This document shows, one piece after another, positions 52,375 through 60,959 of a DNA stretch of 64,000 nucleotides. The stretch is from NCBI GenBank assembly GCA_017642935.1, contig JAEPOK010000001.1, positions 186,001 through 250,000 on the forward strand, read 5' to 3'. A model generated the notes under the pieces. The model saw nothing but the letters and a program-made list of their open reading frames with translations, had not been told where the DNA came from and ran no database searches. Made by a program: the position numbers and the translations under genes. This DNA is from Hyphomicrobiales bacterium (GTDB taxonomy: Bacteria > Pseudomonadota > Alphaproteobacteria > Rhizobiales > MH13). Positions within the stretch are counted from its first letter, which is position 1. Each line of letters starts with the position of its first letter.

Positions 52375-53084
52375 TCGAGTTTTGCGAGGGCTGCCGCCAT
52401 GCGTGGCTTGAAGCTTTCGGTGCCATAACGGGCGATGAACGTTTCAAGCGTTTCTTTGACGACGCGGTTGCGATGGTTTTGGCTAACCGTGTCACGCACC
52501 TGGAACATGAGCTCATAAAAATATACGGACCGCGCCAACTGCCAGAATTGGTGCGCGGCAAAGTGTTTGTCTGGAATGATTAAGTCGCCAGCCTCCTCGC
52601 TGCGCTCGAAGATGGCCGTCAAATGTTCGACCATTGGCATGATGGCTGCGATGTAAAAGGCATGGCCGACATGTGGCAGGCGCTGCGCCTCAGCCACGCA
52701 GGTGCGATAGACGGCTTGGGCCAGCGGTGAGACCATGAACGTCACCGCAAGCTTGCAACCCTCGATCAGTGCATCTTCGGTGGATGCATTGAATGTCACC
52801 GCACGCAGACGCGCGCGCTGTTCCACGCAGCGGCGGTCGATGACAGCGCGAAACAGCGCCTCCTTCTCATGGAAATATTTGTAGAGCGTGGCTTTGGAGA
52901 TGCCCGCTTTGAGCACGATGTCGTCAACGCTCGCGCCAGCATAGCCATGGGAGAGGAAGATCTCTTCGGCCGCGTCGAGCAATTGATCCTCTTTGCGCCC
53001 GACAGGTTTGCGGGTCATCGCCGCGTCAAGCGCGTGGAGAACCTCGGCAGGCACGGAAGGGGTCTGCGGCGTGGTGTCAGTCAT
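52371..53084 (-). CDS. TetR/AcrR family transcriptional regulator
   Basis: The 237-residue regulator has a helix-turn-helix at residues 30-80: QLLDAAEEIFLSHGYAGASVDDIVLKAGISKATLYKYFHEKEALFRAVI. A C-terminal ligand domain of the AefR-like type follows. Two related inverted repeats (53133-53153 and 53200-53220) lie between it and the divergent small periplasmic gene, indicating autoregulation and control of that gene. Its stop overlaps that of chrA (CTAG). The inducer is unknown. Confidence 0.9.
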   Translation of the reverse strand: MTDTTPQTPSVPAEVLHALDAAMTRKPVGRKEDQLLDAAEEIFLSHGYAGASVDDIVLKAGISKATLYKYFHEKEALFRAVIDRRCVEQRARLRAVTFNASTEDALIEGCKLAVTFMVSPLAQAVYRTCVAEAQRLPHVGHAFYIAAIMPMVEHLTAIFERSEEAGDLIIPDKHFAAHQFWQLARSVYFYELMFQVRDTVSQNHRNRVVKETLETFIARYGTESFKPRMAAALAKLD

Positions 53085-53132
53085 GAATCAAGTCTTTGGT
53101 TCGGATCTGGGGCAGGCGATTGGTCACAAAAA

Positions 53133-53153
53133 TAAAACAAACCGTTTAGTTCA
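53133..53153. promoter_or_regulatory. TetR-type operator, copy 1
   Basis: This site ends in CCGTTTAGTTCA and matches copy 2 (53200-53220) at 18 of 21 positions, in the same orientation and 67 bases away. It lies 49 bases before the tetR start, where it could repress that gene. Its left arm is degenerate. Confidence 0.6.
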
Positions 53154-53199
53154 TTTTTGCATTGACCGTAGCGCATTCTCGTGGCATTTGTCCATCAAC

Positions 53200-53220
53200 T
53201 GAACCAAACGGTTTAGTTCA
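53200..53220. promoter_or_regulatory. TetR-type operator, copy 2
   Basis: A 21-base near-perfect inverted repeat: TGAACCAAAC and GTTTAGTTCA flank a central G, with one mismatch between the 10-base arms. It lies 36 bases before the ATG of the small periplasmic protein gene, the position of a promoter operator. Confidence 0.75.
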
Positions 53221-53256
53221 CTATGTAAACGAAACTCAACTTGAAGGAATGAACCC

Positions 53257-53526
53257 ATGAAACGTTTTGCTCTTACCCTCGCCGCCGCCTCACTTGCAGC
53301 TGGCAGCGTCGCCGCACCAGCCTTGGCTGACGGCATGGATACCTACGTTGATACGACTGTGGTTTCCGTCGATCGCGATAATGGGCGGATGAATCTGGCC
53401 AACGGTACCACGCTTGATCAGTCGATCGAGTGGTTCGCCATCCCGCCGCAGGCTTCTGCAGGCGACAAGGTGCGCGTCATCATCGATCACAACAATGATC
53501 TGGACCGCGTGGTTGTTCTACGCTGA
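53257..53526 (+). CDS. Small exported protein (DUF1344-like)
   Basis: The 89-residue protein has a signal peptide MKRFALTLAAASLAAGSVAAPALA and a mature part of about 65 residues. That part reads TTVVSVDRDNGRMNLANGTTLDQSIEWFAIPPQASAGDKVRVIIDHNNDLDRVVVLR. The pattern of a strand, then a D/N-G-T-T turn, then GDKVRV resembles the DUF1344 family of small periplasmic beta-proteins. AAGGAA precedes the ATG. It is probably repressed by the TetR protein encoded divergently through the operator at 53200-53220. Function unknown. Confidence 0.75.
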   Translation: MKRFALTLAAASLAAGSVAAPALADGMDTYVDTTVVSVDRDNGRMNLANGTTLDQSIEWFAIPPQASAGDKVRVIIDHNNDLDRVVVLR

Positions 53527-53550
53527 GGCGCAGCTCATGCGTGATGCAAG

Positions 53551-53589
53551 CAGGCGGATCGAAAATACATCGGTCCGCCTGTTCCTTTT
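53551..53589. terminator. Bidirectional terminator hairpin between the small exported protein gene and prs
   Basis: CAGGCGGA (53551-53558) pairs perfectly with TCCGCCTG (53574-53581); CGA/TCG can extend inside. On the plus strand TTCCTTTT follows. It sits seven bases before the prs stop codon on the other strand, so it can end both transcripts. Confidence 0.65.
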
Positions 53590-53595
53590 GAGGCT

Positions 53596-54531
53596 TTAGG
53601 CGAAAAGGCTGGAGACTGATTTTTCCAGGGCGGTGCGCATGATCGCCTCGCCAAGCAGGCTTGCAACGGTGACGACACGGATGTTGTGGGCATTTTTCAC
53701 CGCTTCGGTGGTCTCGATCGTATCGGTGATCACCAGCTCTTTGAGGTTTGAACCGGCGATCCGCGTCACGGCGCCGCCTGAGAGCACACCATGTGTGATG
53801 TAGGCTGAGACCTCTTTGGCGCCCATGCCCAGCAGCGCATCGGCCGCATTGCACAGCGTGCCACCGGAATCGATGATGTCATCGACCAACAGGCACGACA
53901 TGCCTTCCACTTCGCCGATTACGTTCATCACTTCAGATTCGCCTGGCCGATCGCGGCGCTTGTCGACGATGGCAAGCGGCGCATCGACGCGCTTGGCGAT
54001 GGCGCGAGCGCGCACAACGCCGCCTACATCTGGTGACACCACCGCCAACGGACCGTTGGCCGTGTAGTGGTCCATAATGTCTTTGGAGATCACCGGCTCG
54101 GCGAAAAGGTTGTCGGTGGGGATATCGAAGAAGCCCTGAATTTGTCCGGCGTGCAGATCAATGGTCAGCACGCGGTCTGTGCCTGCCTGGGTGATCATGT
54201 TGGCGACCAATTTGGCGGAGATCGGCGTGCGACCTGCCGTGCGTCGATCCTGACGCGCGTAACCGAAGTAAGGAATCACCGTTGTGATGCGCTTGGCGGA
54301 GGATCGACGCAGCGCATCGACCAGAATCAGCATCTCCATCAGATTGTCGTTGGCCGGAAAACTGGTGGACTGGAGAACGAACACATCCTCGCCGCGGACA
54401 TTTTCCTGGATTTCAACGAATATTTCCTTGTCGGCAAAGCGCCGGACGTCCGCTTTGCAGAGCGGCACATCAAGATAGCCCGCAATGGCGTTGGCCAGCG
54501 CGAGGTTGGAGTTTCCGGCGACAAGCTTCAT
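53596..54531 (-). CDS. prs: Ribose-phosphate pyrophosphokinase
   Basis: The 311-residue enzyme makes PRPP from ribose 5-phosphate and [65 protein letters not shown] is the standard start. [26 protein letters not shown] and [18 protein letters not shown] (PRPP-binding) are visible. ATG 54531 is selected over an upstream in-frame codon by homology. In many Hyphomicrobiales prs is followed by rplY-pth-ychF; here a chrA-tetR module separates them. Confidence 0.95.
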   Translation of the reverse strand: MKLVAGNSNLALANAIAGYLDVPLCKADVRRFADKEIFVEIQENVRGEDVFVLQSTSFPANDNLMEMLILVDALRRSSAKRITTVIPYFGYARQDRRTAGRTPISAKLVANMITQAGTDRVLTIDLHAGQIQGFFDIPTDNLFAEPVISKDIMDHYTANGPLAVVSPDVGGVVRARAIAKRVDAPLAIVDKRRDRPGESEVMNVIGEVEGMSCLLVDDIIDSGGTLCNAADALLGMGAKEVSAYITHGVLSGGAVTRIAGSNLKELVITDTIETTEAVKNAHNIRVVTVASLLGEAIMRTALEKSVSSLFA

Positions 54532-54649
54532 GTGGGCGGTCCTGAACGGGATAGGTCGCGCGTGTGTTAGCGAAAGGGTACCCGTGAGTCCATGCACCGC
54601 TTTGGGCGTAGGTGACCGATATGTTGACGCTGGCGAGACGCAGCTTGGG

Positions 54650-55477
54650 TCAGACCGGATTCTGCTGCAGCCACTGCATCATGCGCCCGGCGACATCATC
54701 GGCGATCAGCTGGACGGTATTGGGATCAACCAAAGCCCAGCCGTCTGGTCCGGAACGCGGGATCGAGCGGGCGCCGGATACGCGGTGACGCAGCGTTCCA
54801 CGCGCATCGAAGATATCAAAAACATAGATGACGGAGGTCACCTGATCAGCAGGAATCGCGCTGACTTGCGAGCGCACCACAAATTGCGCGGTTTCATCGC
54901 CAAAAAAGGCCAGCTGCATGCCGCGCCGGTAGGTGGCATCGTCGATGGCATCGAACAGCTGGGTTGCTTGCGGCTCGGGTGCTGTTGTGATTGGCGCCAG
55001 GGAAACGCGCGGCCATTGCGGCGTTGCCGGCGCTAGCGCTGGCGCCACCGATTGTGGCTGAAGACCGGCCTGTACGGCCTCTTGCAGTGTTTCTGTTGAA
55101 GATCCGTCAGAGGCGCCAAGGGTTTGGGAGCGCTGGCTTGCAAAAGGATCGCTGCCTGGCACCGGGTTGGGGTCGATGCGCGAAAAATCTTGCAGCGTCG
55201 TCTGGGTGCCCGGCGCCGGTGAGAGGGTGCCAGGTTGTAAGGTGCCGGGTTGTAAAGTTCCCGGCTGGATTGATGTCGGCTGGGCGGTCTGCACGGGCTG
55301 CGCGCCTGGCGTTCCCAGCGGCTGGGCCGTGACGGTGCCGGGCAGTGGTGCGGTTTGAACCTGCGACACTGGCTGAGGCGTGATCGGGCTCACGCTCTCC
55401 AGCGAACCTGGGCCTTCCGGCGATGCGCACGCGCCCAGTAACAACAAGGCGGCAAGGATGGCGACGCGGTTCAACAA
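54650..55477 (-). CDS. Lipoprotein with proline-rich tandem repeats (uncharacterised)
   Basis: The likely start is a TTG at 55477 or 55474 giving a lipoprotein signal, [17 protein letters not shown], with lipobox LLGAC and about 275 residues in all. A GTG at 55546 would place 40 residues before the lipobox and is less likely. Residues 25-115 are a Pro/Gln/Thr-rich spacer with the unit QPGTL three times. The C-terminal part (about residue 175 on) is a folded domain with [38 protein letters not shown] and [25 protein letters not shown] do not recognise a named family. Probably anchored in the outer membrane. Confidence 0.7.
   Translation of the reverse strand: MLNRVAILAALLLLGACASPEGPGSLESVSPITPQPVSQVQTAPLPGTVTAQPLGTPGAQPVQTAQPTSIQPGTLQPGTLQPGTLSPAPGTQTTLQDFSRIDPNPVPGSDPFASQRSQTLGASDGSSTETLQEAVQAGLQPQSVAPALAPATPQWPRVSLAPITTAPEPQATQLFDAIDDATYRRGMQLAFFGDETAQFVVRSQVSAIPADQVTSVIYVFDIFDARGTLRHRVSGARSIPRSGPDGWALVDPNTVQLIADDVAGRMMQWLQQNPV
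55226..55270. repeat. Three tandem 15-base repeats within the lipoprotein gene
   Basis: GGTGCCAGGTTGTAA (55226-55240) and GGTGCCGGGTTGTAA (55241-55255) differ at one base, and AGTTCCCGGCTGGAT (55256-55270) is a diverged third copy. On the coding strand they encode the repeated QPGTL unit. Confidence 0.8.
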
Positions 55478-55554
55478 GGGCGTACTCGACTCAACGTAGG
55501 GGAAGGTCTGCGACAGACCGGCTTTATCGCGGCTAACCCCTACCACGTCTAGGG

Positions 55555-56355
55555 TTAAGCGTTTTCTTCTGTTGGTTGCCCGTGTGTCAGCATGATGGCG
55601 CTGGCGAGGCGACCATAGTCTGGCTCACCCAAATGCGTCGCGCGACGGTAGCTATAGAAGAGGTCTGGCTCGCTGTAGGTGCAGCGCGCCAAATTGTTGG
55701 CAGCAATACCCGCCCGCGCCAGCCGCTCCATCGTATAGGCGGGCAGATCGAACATGAAATGATCCTCGCGTTTGGACGGGGTGAAAAAGCGGGTGTTTTG
55801 CGGATCGTCCTGAAGGAAACGCGCCCGATAGTCCGCGCCGACCTCATAGGCTTTGGCGCTAATCGATGGGCCCAGGGCGGCTTTGATGTTAGCCCGGCTC
55901 GCCCCTTCGGCTTCCATTTGCGCCAAGGTCGCTTCGACAATGCCGGTCATCGCGCCCTTCCATCCTGCATGGGCTGCGCCGATGACACCTGCCTGTTCAT
56001 CGGCAAACAGAATCGGCCCGCAATCGGCGGCCTGGGCGCAGATGACCAGGCCAGGCGTTGCCGTCACGATGCCATCGGCGCGCGGGGCGGCGTTTGATTG
56101 CCAGGGCACAGCGGTGCGGATGCAGGTCGCGCTGTGATGCTGATAGACCGTGAGGAATGCGTCACCGCCAAGGTAAGCCAGGATGCGGGCGCGGTTCACC
56201 TTCACATGAGGGACGTTGTCGCGTGAGCCCAGCCCGGTGTTGAGGCTGTTGTAGAGCCCCATGGAAACGCCGCCCTGGCGGGTAAAGAAGCCATGGCGGA
56301 CACCTTCCATCGCGCCAAGCGTTGGGTCGAGAAGCGGCTTCAGCGCATCGCTCAT
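55555..56355 (-). CDS. pgeF: Peptidoglycan editing factor PgeF (laccase-domain, YfiH family)
   Basis: This 266-residue multicopper-oxidoreductase-like cytosolic enzyme removes wrongly incorporated L-Ser from peptidoglycan precursors in E. coli. Key segments are RHGFFTRQGGVSMGLYNSLNTGLGSRD, LTVYQHHSATC, VICAQAADCGPILFAD and GAAHAGWKGAMTGI, with the conserved His and Cys. Its start overlaps the midA-like stop (ATGA). In an lgt-midA-pgeF operon, normal for alphaproteobacteria. Confidence 0.93.
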   Translation of the reverse strand: MSDALKPLLDPTLGAMEGVRHGFFTRQGGVSMGLYNSLNTGLGSRDNVPHVKVNRARILAYLGGDAFLTVYQHHSATCIRTAVPWQSNAAPRADGIVTATPGLVICAQAADCGPILFADEQAGVIGAAHAGWKGAMTGIVEATLAQMEAEGASRANIKAALGPSISAKAYEVGADYRARFLQDDPQNTRFFTPSKREDHFMFDLPAYTMERLARAGIAANNLARCTYSEPDLFYSYRRATHLGEPDYGRLASAIMLTHGQPTEENA

Positions 56356-57449
56356 GCAAGTTCCTTCAAGGTGGTGATCGGCTCAAGGCCGGGAAGGGAG
56401 ATTGGGGCACTGGCAAAACCCATGACTTTGAACAGCTTGCCCATCGCCGCGTCGCCGGCCAGCCGTTCCACGGCCAGGCTGATGGCATTTTGGGTGGCGG
56501 TGTCGCCGTGAGCGCCAAGTTGGCCAGCCCGCTCCAGAAGCCCCAGCGCAAGGAGGAACGGTCCTTGGTCAGCCATGCCGAGAGTCGTCAGTCCGCTGCC
56601 TTGGGCAATGTTCGCAAGGTGCTCAAAATCGACATGGGTTGTGAGGTCGGCCGATCCGGGATCGGCAAGCGAATCGGTCTTTCGGTGGTTGCGCACTGCC
56701 TGCAGCGTGTCGCCAGTTCCCGATTTCAGCGCGCCATAATCAATGATGAGGCCTGCGCCGCCATTGGTGTGCAGGTGGTTTGCCAGCTGCCGCATCACGG
56801 CGTCTTGCGCCGGGCTGTGCTCGACGATGGTCCCCGCCGGACAATCAGCAATGGATTTTAGCGTTGGTAAGGGTGTCGGATCGACGCCGAAGACCAAGTC
56901 GCCCTGGTCGTCGAGGCCAATCTTGCGGGCGTTCCAGCCTTTCGGGGTGCGAACCCATTGATTGGTCGGTAGCGCATCGAAAAACTCATTGGCCACCCAG
57001 AGTGTCGGCACGTTAGGCACCGATTCCAGGCTGCCATGGTGGGTCGGCGTGACGCCAACAGCAGCAAGTGTCGTGATCTGCGCGGCGCGTAGTGCAGGGC
57101 TCGTCTCGACAAGGTGGGTATCGAGCGCGTCGCGCAACGCCGGTTCGAGGCTGACGATGCGCAGGATGTCGGCCATCAGCGTACCGCGCCCTGGACCAAG
57201 TTCGACCAAGGCACACGGCGCTGGGCGTCCCAGCTGGCGCCAGGCTTCGACAAGCCACGCGCCGATTAACTCACCGAAAAGCTGGCTGATCTCCGGCGCG
57301 GTGGTGAAATCGCCCTCGCGCCCAAGCGGATCGCCTTTGACGTAATAGCCATGCTCGGGATGGCTTAGGCAGAGCTGCATGTACCGGCCGACAGTGATCG
57401 GCCCGGACGTCTCGATCTCGGTGCGGATAAGATCGTGAAGAAGCGTCAT
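56352..57449 (-). CDS. Class I SAM-dependent methyltransferase (MidA/NDUFAF7 family)
   Basis: The 365-residue enzyme is related to NDUFAF7, which methylates an arginine of complex I in mitochondria. The N-terminus has LIRTEIETSGPITVGRYMQLCLSHPEHGYYVKGDPLGREGDFTTAPEISQLFGELIGAW. The SAM motif is CALVELGPGRGTLMADILRI, and NEFFDALPTNQWVR and LIIDYGAL follow. Start and stop overlap its neighbours lgt and pgeF (ATGA each). Bacterial substrate unproven. Confidence 0.92.
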   Translation of the reverse strand: MTLLHDLIRTEIETSGPITVGRYMQLCLSHPEHGYYVKGDPLGREGDFTTAPEISQLFGELIGAWLVEAWRQLGRPAPCALVELGPGRGTLMADILRIVSLEPALRDALDTHLVETSPALRAAQITTLAAVGVTPTHHGSLESVPNVPTLWVANEFFDALPTNQWVRTPKGWNARKIGLDDQGDLVFGVDPTPLPTLKSIADCPAGTIVEHSPAQDAVMRQLANHLHTNGGAGLIIDYGALKSGTGDTLQAVRNHRKTDSLADPGSADLTTHVDFEHLANIAQGSGLTTLGMADQGPFLLALGLLERAGQLGAHGDTATQNAISLAVERLAGDAAMGKLFKVMGFASAPISLPGLEPITTLKELA

Positions 57450-58285
57450 GCGGCAGCGCTGGCGGGCGTTTTGCGCGATAGCGCGATCAGCACAAGACCC
57501 GCGAGGATCATGGGCAGGGACAAAAGCTGACCCATGGTGATCAGCCCGCCGATCAGGCCAATGCTAGGATCGAAGGCGCGGACATATTCTGCCAGGAAGC
57601 GGGTGATGCCGTAGCCGGCCGTGAAAATGCCGCCGACAAGGCCAGGCCGTTTGAGACCGCCCAAACGGATAGCAATCGCGCAGACAAGGAACAGCACCAC
57701 ACCCTCGCCGAATGATTGGTAGAGCTGGCTTGGATGGCGCGGCAGATCATCGGCCATCGGAAAAACCATGCCCCATGGCAGATCGGTCGGGCGGCCCCAC
57801 AATTCGCCATTGATGAAGTTGGCAAGTCGGCCAAAGAATAGGCCAATCGGAGCAGCCGCGCCGATGATATCAAACAGGGAGAGGGCGCTGGCTTGGCGTT
57901 TGCGGGCATACAGGATCATCGCCCCGATGACGCCCAAGAGCCCGCCATGGAAGCTCATCCCACCGTTCCAAACCTGCAGGATCGTGATCGGATCGGCCAA
58001 AAACCGGGCGGGTTCGTAGAAGATAACATAGCCGAGGCGCCCGCCGATGATGACGCCGAGCGTTGCCCAGGTCAGGAAATCGTCAATGTCTTCCGGCTTG
58101 TAGGGGGCACCAGAGGCGGGCCAAAGCTGCGGGCGTTGGACAAGGCGTCGGACATACCACCACCCGCCGACGAGACCGGCAATATAAGCAAGCGCGTACC
58201 AACGAATCGCGAAGGGGCCGATCTCGAACAGCACCGGATCGATGACCGGAAAGGCAAGCGCGGGCAGGGTTGTCAGGGTTATCAT
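57446..58285 (-). CDS. lgt: Phosphatidylglycerol-prolipoprotein diacylglyceryl transferase
   Basis: This 279-residue inner-membrane enzyme catalyses the first step of lipoprotein maturation. Diagnostic segments are GPFAIRWYALAYIAGLVGGWWYV near the start, GGRLGYVIFYEP, HGGLLGVIGA, the Lgt signature GRLANFINGELWGRPTDLPWGMVFP, and RHPSQLYQSFGEG. Seven helices can be traced. First gene in a coupled operon with midA-like and pgeF. Confidence 0.96.
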   Translation of the reverse strand: MITLTTLPALAFPVIDPVLFEIGPFAIRWYALAYIAGLVGGWWYVRRLVQRPQLWPASGAPYKPEDIDDFLTWATLGVIIGGRLGYVIFYEPARFLADPITILQVWNGGMSFHGGLLGVIGAMILYARKRQASALSLFDIIGAAAPIGLFFGRLANFINGELWGRPTDLPWGMVFPMADDLPRHPSQLYQSFGEGVVLFLVCAIAIRLGGLKRPGLVGGIFTAGYGITRFLAEYVRAFDPSIGLIGGLITMGQLLSLPMILAGLVLIALSRKTPASAAA

Positions 58286-58416
58286 AGGGACAGGCTTGTT
58301 GCTCCGGTCTCATCATCGGATGGCTCGTTTTGCCCCTCTCTTGCATGAACGCGAGGGCTGAACCATATGTTTCGCAGCGCTGGTGGCGCGACGTTGCAAA
58401 AAAGGATCACACCAAC

Positions 58417-58704
58417 ATGACCCAATCGAACAGCCGTTTGTTTGACGATCTTGGCCGCTTGATGACCGATGCCGCGGGTCTGGCCGATGGTGTGCGCCGC
58501 GAAGTGGAAACGGTTGCCCGCTCGCAGATGGAGCGCATGGTCGCCACGATGGACTTGGCTCGCGAAGAAGACATTGATGTTTTGCGCGACATGGTCGCTA
58601 AGCAGCGCGAGGCCAATGAGGCGTTGGAAGCGCGCGTCGCGGCTCTGGAAGCCCAAATTGCGACCCTGTCCAGCGGAAAACCTGCTGACGAGTCAACCGA
58701 CTAA
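58417..58704 (+). CDS. ubiK: Ubiquinone biosynthesis accessory factor UbiK (BMFP family)
   Basis: The small protein has 95 residues. SRLFDDLGRLMTDAAGLADGVRREVETVARSQMERMVATMDLAREEDIDVLRDMVAKQREANEALEARVAALEAQI shows the amphipathic N-terminal helix and C-terminal coiled coil of the UbiK/YqiC family, which forms a trimer and supports aerobic ubiquinone synthesis with UbiJ in E. coli. ATG 58417 is the family start; the frame extends upstream but not convincingly. Divergent from lgt. Confidence 0.88.
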   Translation: MTQSNSRLFDDLGRLMTDAAGLADGVRREVETVARSQMERMVATMDLAREEDIDVLRDMVAKQREANEALEARVAALEAQIATLSSGKPADESTD

Positions 58705-58901
58705 GGATCGTTGGGCCGGAGCACCCGTCCCAGTCATCCACACCATCAATCGAAGTTGTTCACCGATAATACTGCGCTGCACCGCCTGCTAAAGGCTGTT
58801 GTGGGGTGCCGGGCGCCTGCCGCTCACCTATAGTTGACGTGTCGAAAGATTCGCTGGCTCCCGAACCGGTTTTTGATTGGCTCGGGCAAAGGATAGGCAG
58901 T

Positions 58902-59402
58902 ATGTCGCTTGCCGATTTCGAGGCCGACCGCCTCAATCATCCCGTCGATGTTGTCGAACATCTGGCCTCACTCAATGAGTGGGCGTTTGAGCGTTCGAGC
59001 GACCATGAAATCACAATTTCGGTCGAAGGATCTTGGTCGTCCTATCATGTCTCGTTCTCCTGGATGGAGGATTATGAGGCGCTGCATCTGGCGTGTGGGT
59101 TTGACCTCAAAGTCCCGCCGACGCGGCTGACGGAGATCACCAAGCTTTTGGCGTTGGTGAATGAACAGCTTTGGATCGGTCACTTTGATCTTTGGCGCGA
59201 CCAATCGGCGATTGTGTTCCGGGCAACGCTGCTCCTCAGCGGTGGCGCAGATGCCACGCCGCAGCAATGCGCCAGGATGCTGGAATCGGCCGCCGAAGTC
59301 TGCGAGCGTTATTATGAGGCGTTCCAATATGTCGTCTGGGCCGGCAAGAGCGCGCAGGATGCCTTGTCCGACGCGCTGTTTGAGACGGCCGGCGAAGCGT
59401 AG
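58902..59402 (+). CDS. YbjN domain-containing protein
   Basis: The 166-residue protein starts MSLADFEADRLNHPVDVVEHLASLNEWAFERSSDHEITISVEG, characteristic of the alphaproteobacterial YbjN family. YHVSFSWMEDYEALHLACGFDLKVP follows, and YEAFQYVVWAGKSAQDALSDALFETAGEA closes it. ATG 58902 has AAAGGA upstream. Starts at GTG 58806 or 58839 are possible but give a longer protein than usual. The family is thought to be a type III secretion chaperone-like fold; role in this organism is unknown. It precedes proC by five bases. Confidence 0.85.
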   Translation: MSLADFEADRLNHPVDVVEHLASLNEWAFERSSDHEITISVEGSWSSYHVSFSWMEDYEALHLACGFDLKVPPTRLTEITKLLALVNEQLWIGHFDLWRDQSAIVFRATLLLSGGADATPQQCARMLESAAEVCERYYEAFQYVVWAGKSAQDALSDALFETAGEA

Positions 59403-59407
59403 GCCTG

Positions 59408-60241
59408 ATGTCCGGCTTTGACAGCATCGTGGTGATCGGCGCCGGCAAAATGGGCGGCGCCCTTGTCGATGGATGGTTGGCACAGGGCGTTGACCCCGCC
59501 AGCATTCGCCTTGTCGATCCAGCGCTTGAAACCGATGATCGAGGCTGGCCCGCCCGGGGCGTCTCCTGTTTTGGCTCCGTCGAAGCGCTCGACATAAGGC
59601 ATCCGGCGCTCGTTCTCTTGGCGATCAAGCCGCAAATGATAGCGGCTGTGCTGCCCGGTTTGGCAGGTCTTGATCATGATGGGTTGACCGTTCTTTCCAT
59701 CGCCGCGGGTACGACGCTCGCAACATTGCAAGGTGCCTTTCCAAAAGCCGTCTCTATTCGCTCCATGCCCAACACTCCGGCAGCCGTTGGTGCAGGCATC
59801 ACGGCGGCCTATGGGCCAGATACCAGCCAGACTGTGCGCGAAGGCGTGACAGCGCTTCTAAAAGCGGTGGGACAAGTCGTCTGGGTAGATGGCGAACGCG
59901 CGATGGATGCTGTGACCGCCGTCTCAGGTTCTGGACCAGCCTACGTCTTCCACATGGTTGAAGCTCTGGCAGAGGCTGGCGAGGCGCTCGGATTGCCGGC
60001 GGAAACGGCGATGGCGTTGGCGAGGCAGACGGTTGTTGGGTCTGGCAAACTGCTTGCTGATGCAAACGAAAGCGCTGCGCAATTGCGCGTTAATGTAACG
60101 TCGCCCGGCGGCACGACGGCCGCTGGATTGAGCGTCTTGCGCGACACTGGACGGCTTGCTGACCTGATGCGCGAAACGACCAAGGCAGCGTTTGACAGAT
60201 CGGTGGCGCTTGCGGCATCCAAAAGCGACGAGACGCCGTAA
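59408..60241 (+). CDS. proC: Pyrroline-5-carboxylate reductase
   Basis: The 277-residue enzyme performs the last step of proline synthesis. The NADP-binding motif is IVVIGAGKMGGALVDGW, followed by VLLAIKPQMI, SIRSMPNTPAAVGAGITA, VTAVSGSGPAYVFHMVEAL and LRVNVTSPGGTTAAGL, all ProC signatures. It is the middle gene of a plus-strand run from ubiK to csaA. Confidence 0.95.
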   Translation: MSGFDSIVVIGAGKMGGALVDGWLAQGVDPASIRLVDPALETDDRGWPARGVSCFGSVEALDIRHPALVLLAIKPQMIAAVLPGLAGLDHDGLTVLSIAAGTTLATLQGAFPKAVSIRSMPNTPAAVGAGITAAYGPDTSQTVREGVTALLKAVGQVVWVDGERAMDAVTAVSGSGPAYVFHMVEALAEAGEALGLPAETAMALARQTVVGSGKLLADANESAAQLRVNVTSPGGTTAAGLSVLRDTGRLADLMRETTKAAFDRSVALAASKSDETP

Positions 60242-60267
60242 ATTCTGCGGTAGTCGCAGGAGAGAGC

Positions 60268-60954
60268 ATGCTCAACAAGACCGAGACCAAAGCCGTCATA
60301 GACGCGTTCATGATGCTGTTGGCGACAACGTCGTTTTCTGACATCCGGCTGCGAGACGTCGCCGACAAGGCCGATGTGCCGCTCGCCAAGCTGGCGATGA
60401 GTTTCGCCTCTCGCCTTGACCTGTTCGAAGCCTTCGCAGCACAGATCGATGAAATTGTGTTGGCTGGCGATGATCCGGATATGGCCGAAGAGCCGGCTCG
60501 CGAACGGTTGTTCGACGTCTTCATGCGCCGTTTCGATGCGATTTTGCCCTACAAACCGGCGCTCATTCAGCTTGAGCGTGATCTCAAACGAGACCCGGCG
60601 CTGGCCATGTCCTTTGCGCGTATTGCTTCACAATCCATGACGCGGATGGCGGCCAGCGCCGACATTGATGTCGAAGGTGCCCGTGGCGCGCTCGTGCGCG
60701 CTGGGCTGTTGCAGGTTTATGGTCGGGTGATGCGCGTGTTCTTGCAGGAGAGTGATGAAGGCCAGGCGCGCACCATGGCCGAGCTCGACAAGGCGCTGCG
60801 TCAGGCCGAACGGCGCATTGGCGATCTGGATGGCATGATGACCATGCTGCGTGGCGAAGGTGGTATGAGCGGCGGACCGCTCTGCCGGTGGCGCGAACAA
60901 ATGCGCCGACGCGGCGGGAACGATGATGCTGAGCCAGCGCCGGAAGCCGCCTAA
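60268..60954 (+). CDS. TetR-like protein, possibly COQ9-like
   Basis: The 228-residue protein has a TetR-type N-terminus (VIDAFMMLLATTSFSDIRLRDVADKADVPLAKLAMSFASRLDLFEAFA). The recognition helix LAKLAMSFASRLDLF is less basic than in typical DNA-binding members. The remainder is helical, and the tail is Gly/Arg/Asp rich (MTMLRGEGGMSGGPLCRWREQMRRRGG). COQ9 proteins in ubiquinone synthesis share the TetR fold, and ubiK is close by, so a lipid-binding role is conceivable. A regulator is the safer call. Confidence 0.65.
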   Translation: MLNKTETKAVIDAFMMLLATTSFSDIRLRDVADKADVPLAKLAMSFASRLDLFEAFAAQIDEIVLAGDDPDMAEEPARERLFDVFMRRFDAILPYKPALIQLERDLKRDPALAMSFARIASQSMTRMAASADIDVEGARGALVRAGLLQVYGRVMRVFLQESDEGQARTMAELDKALRQAERRIGDLDGMMTMLRGEGGMSGGPLCRWREQMRRRGGNDDAEPAPEAA

Positions 60955-60959
60955 GTGCC

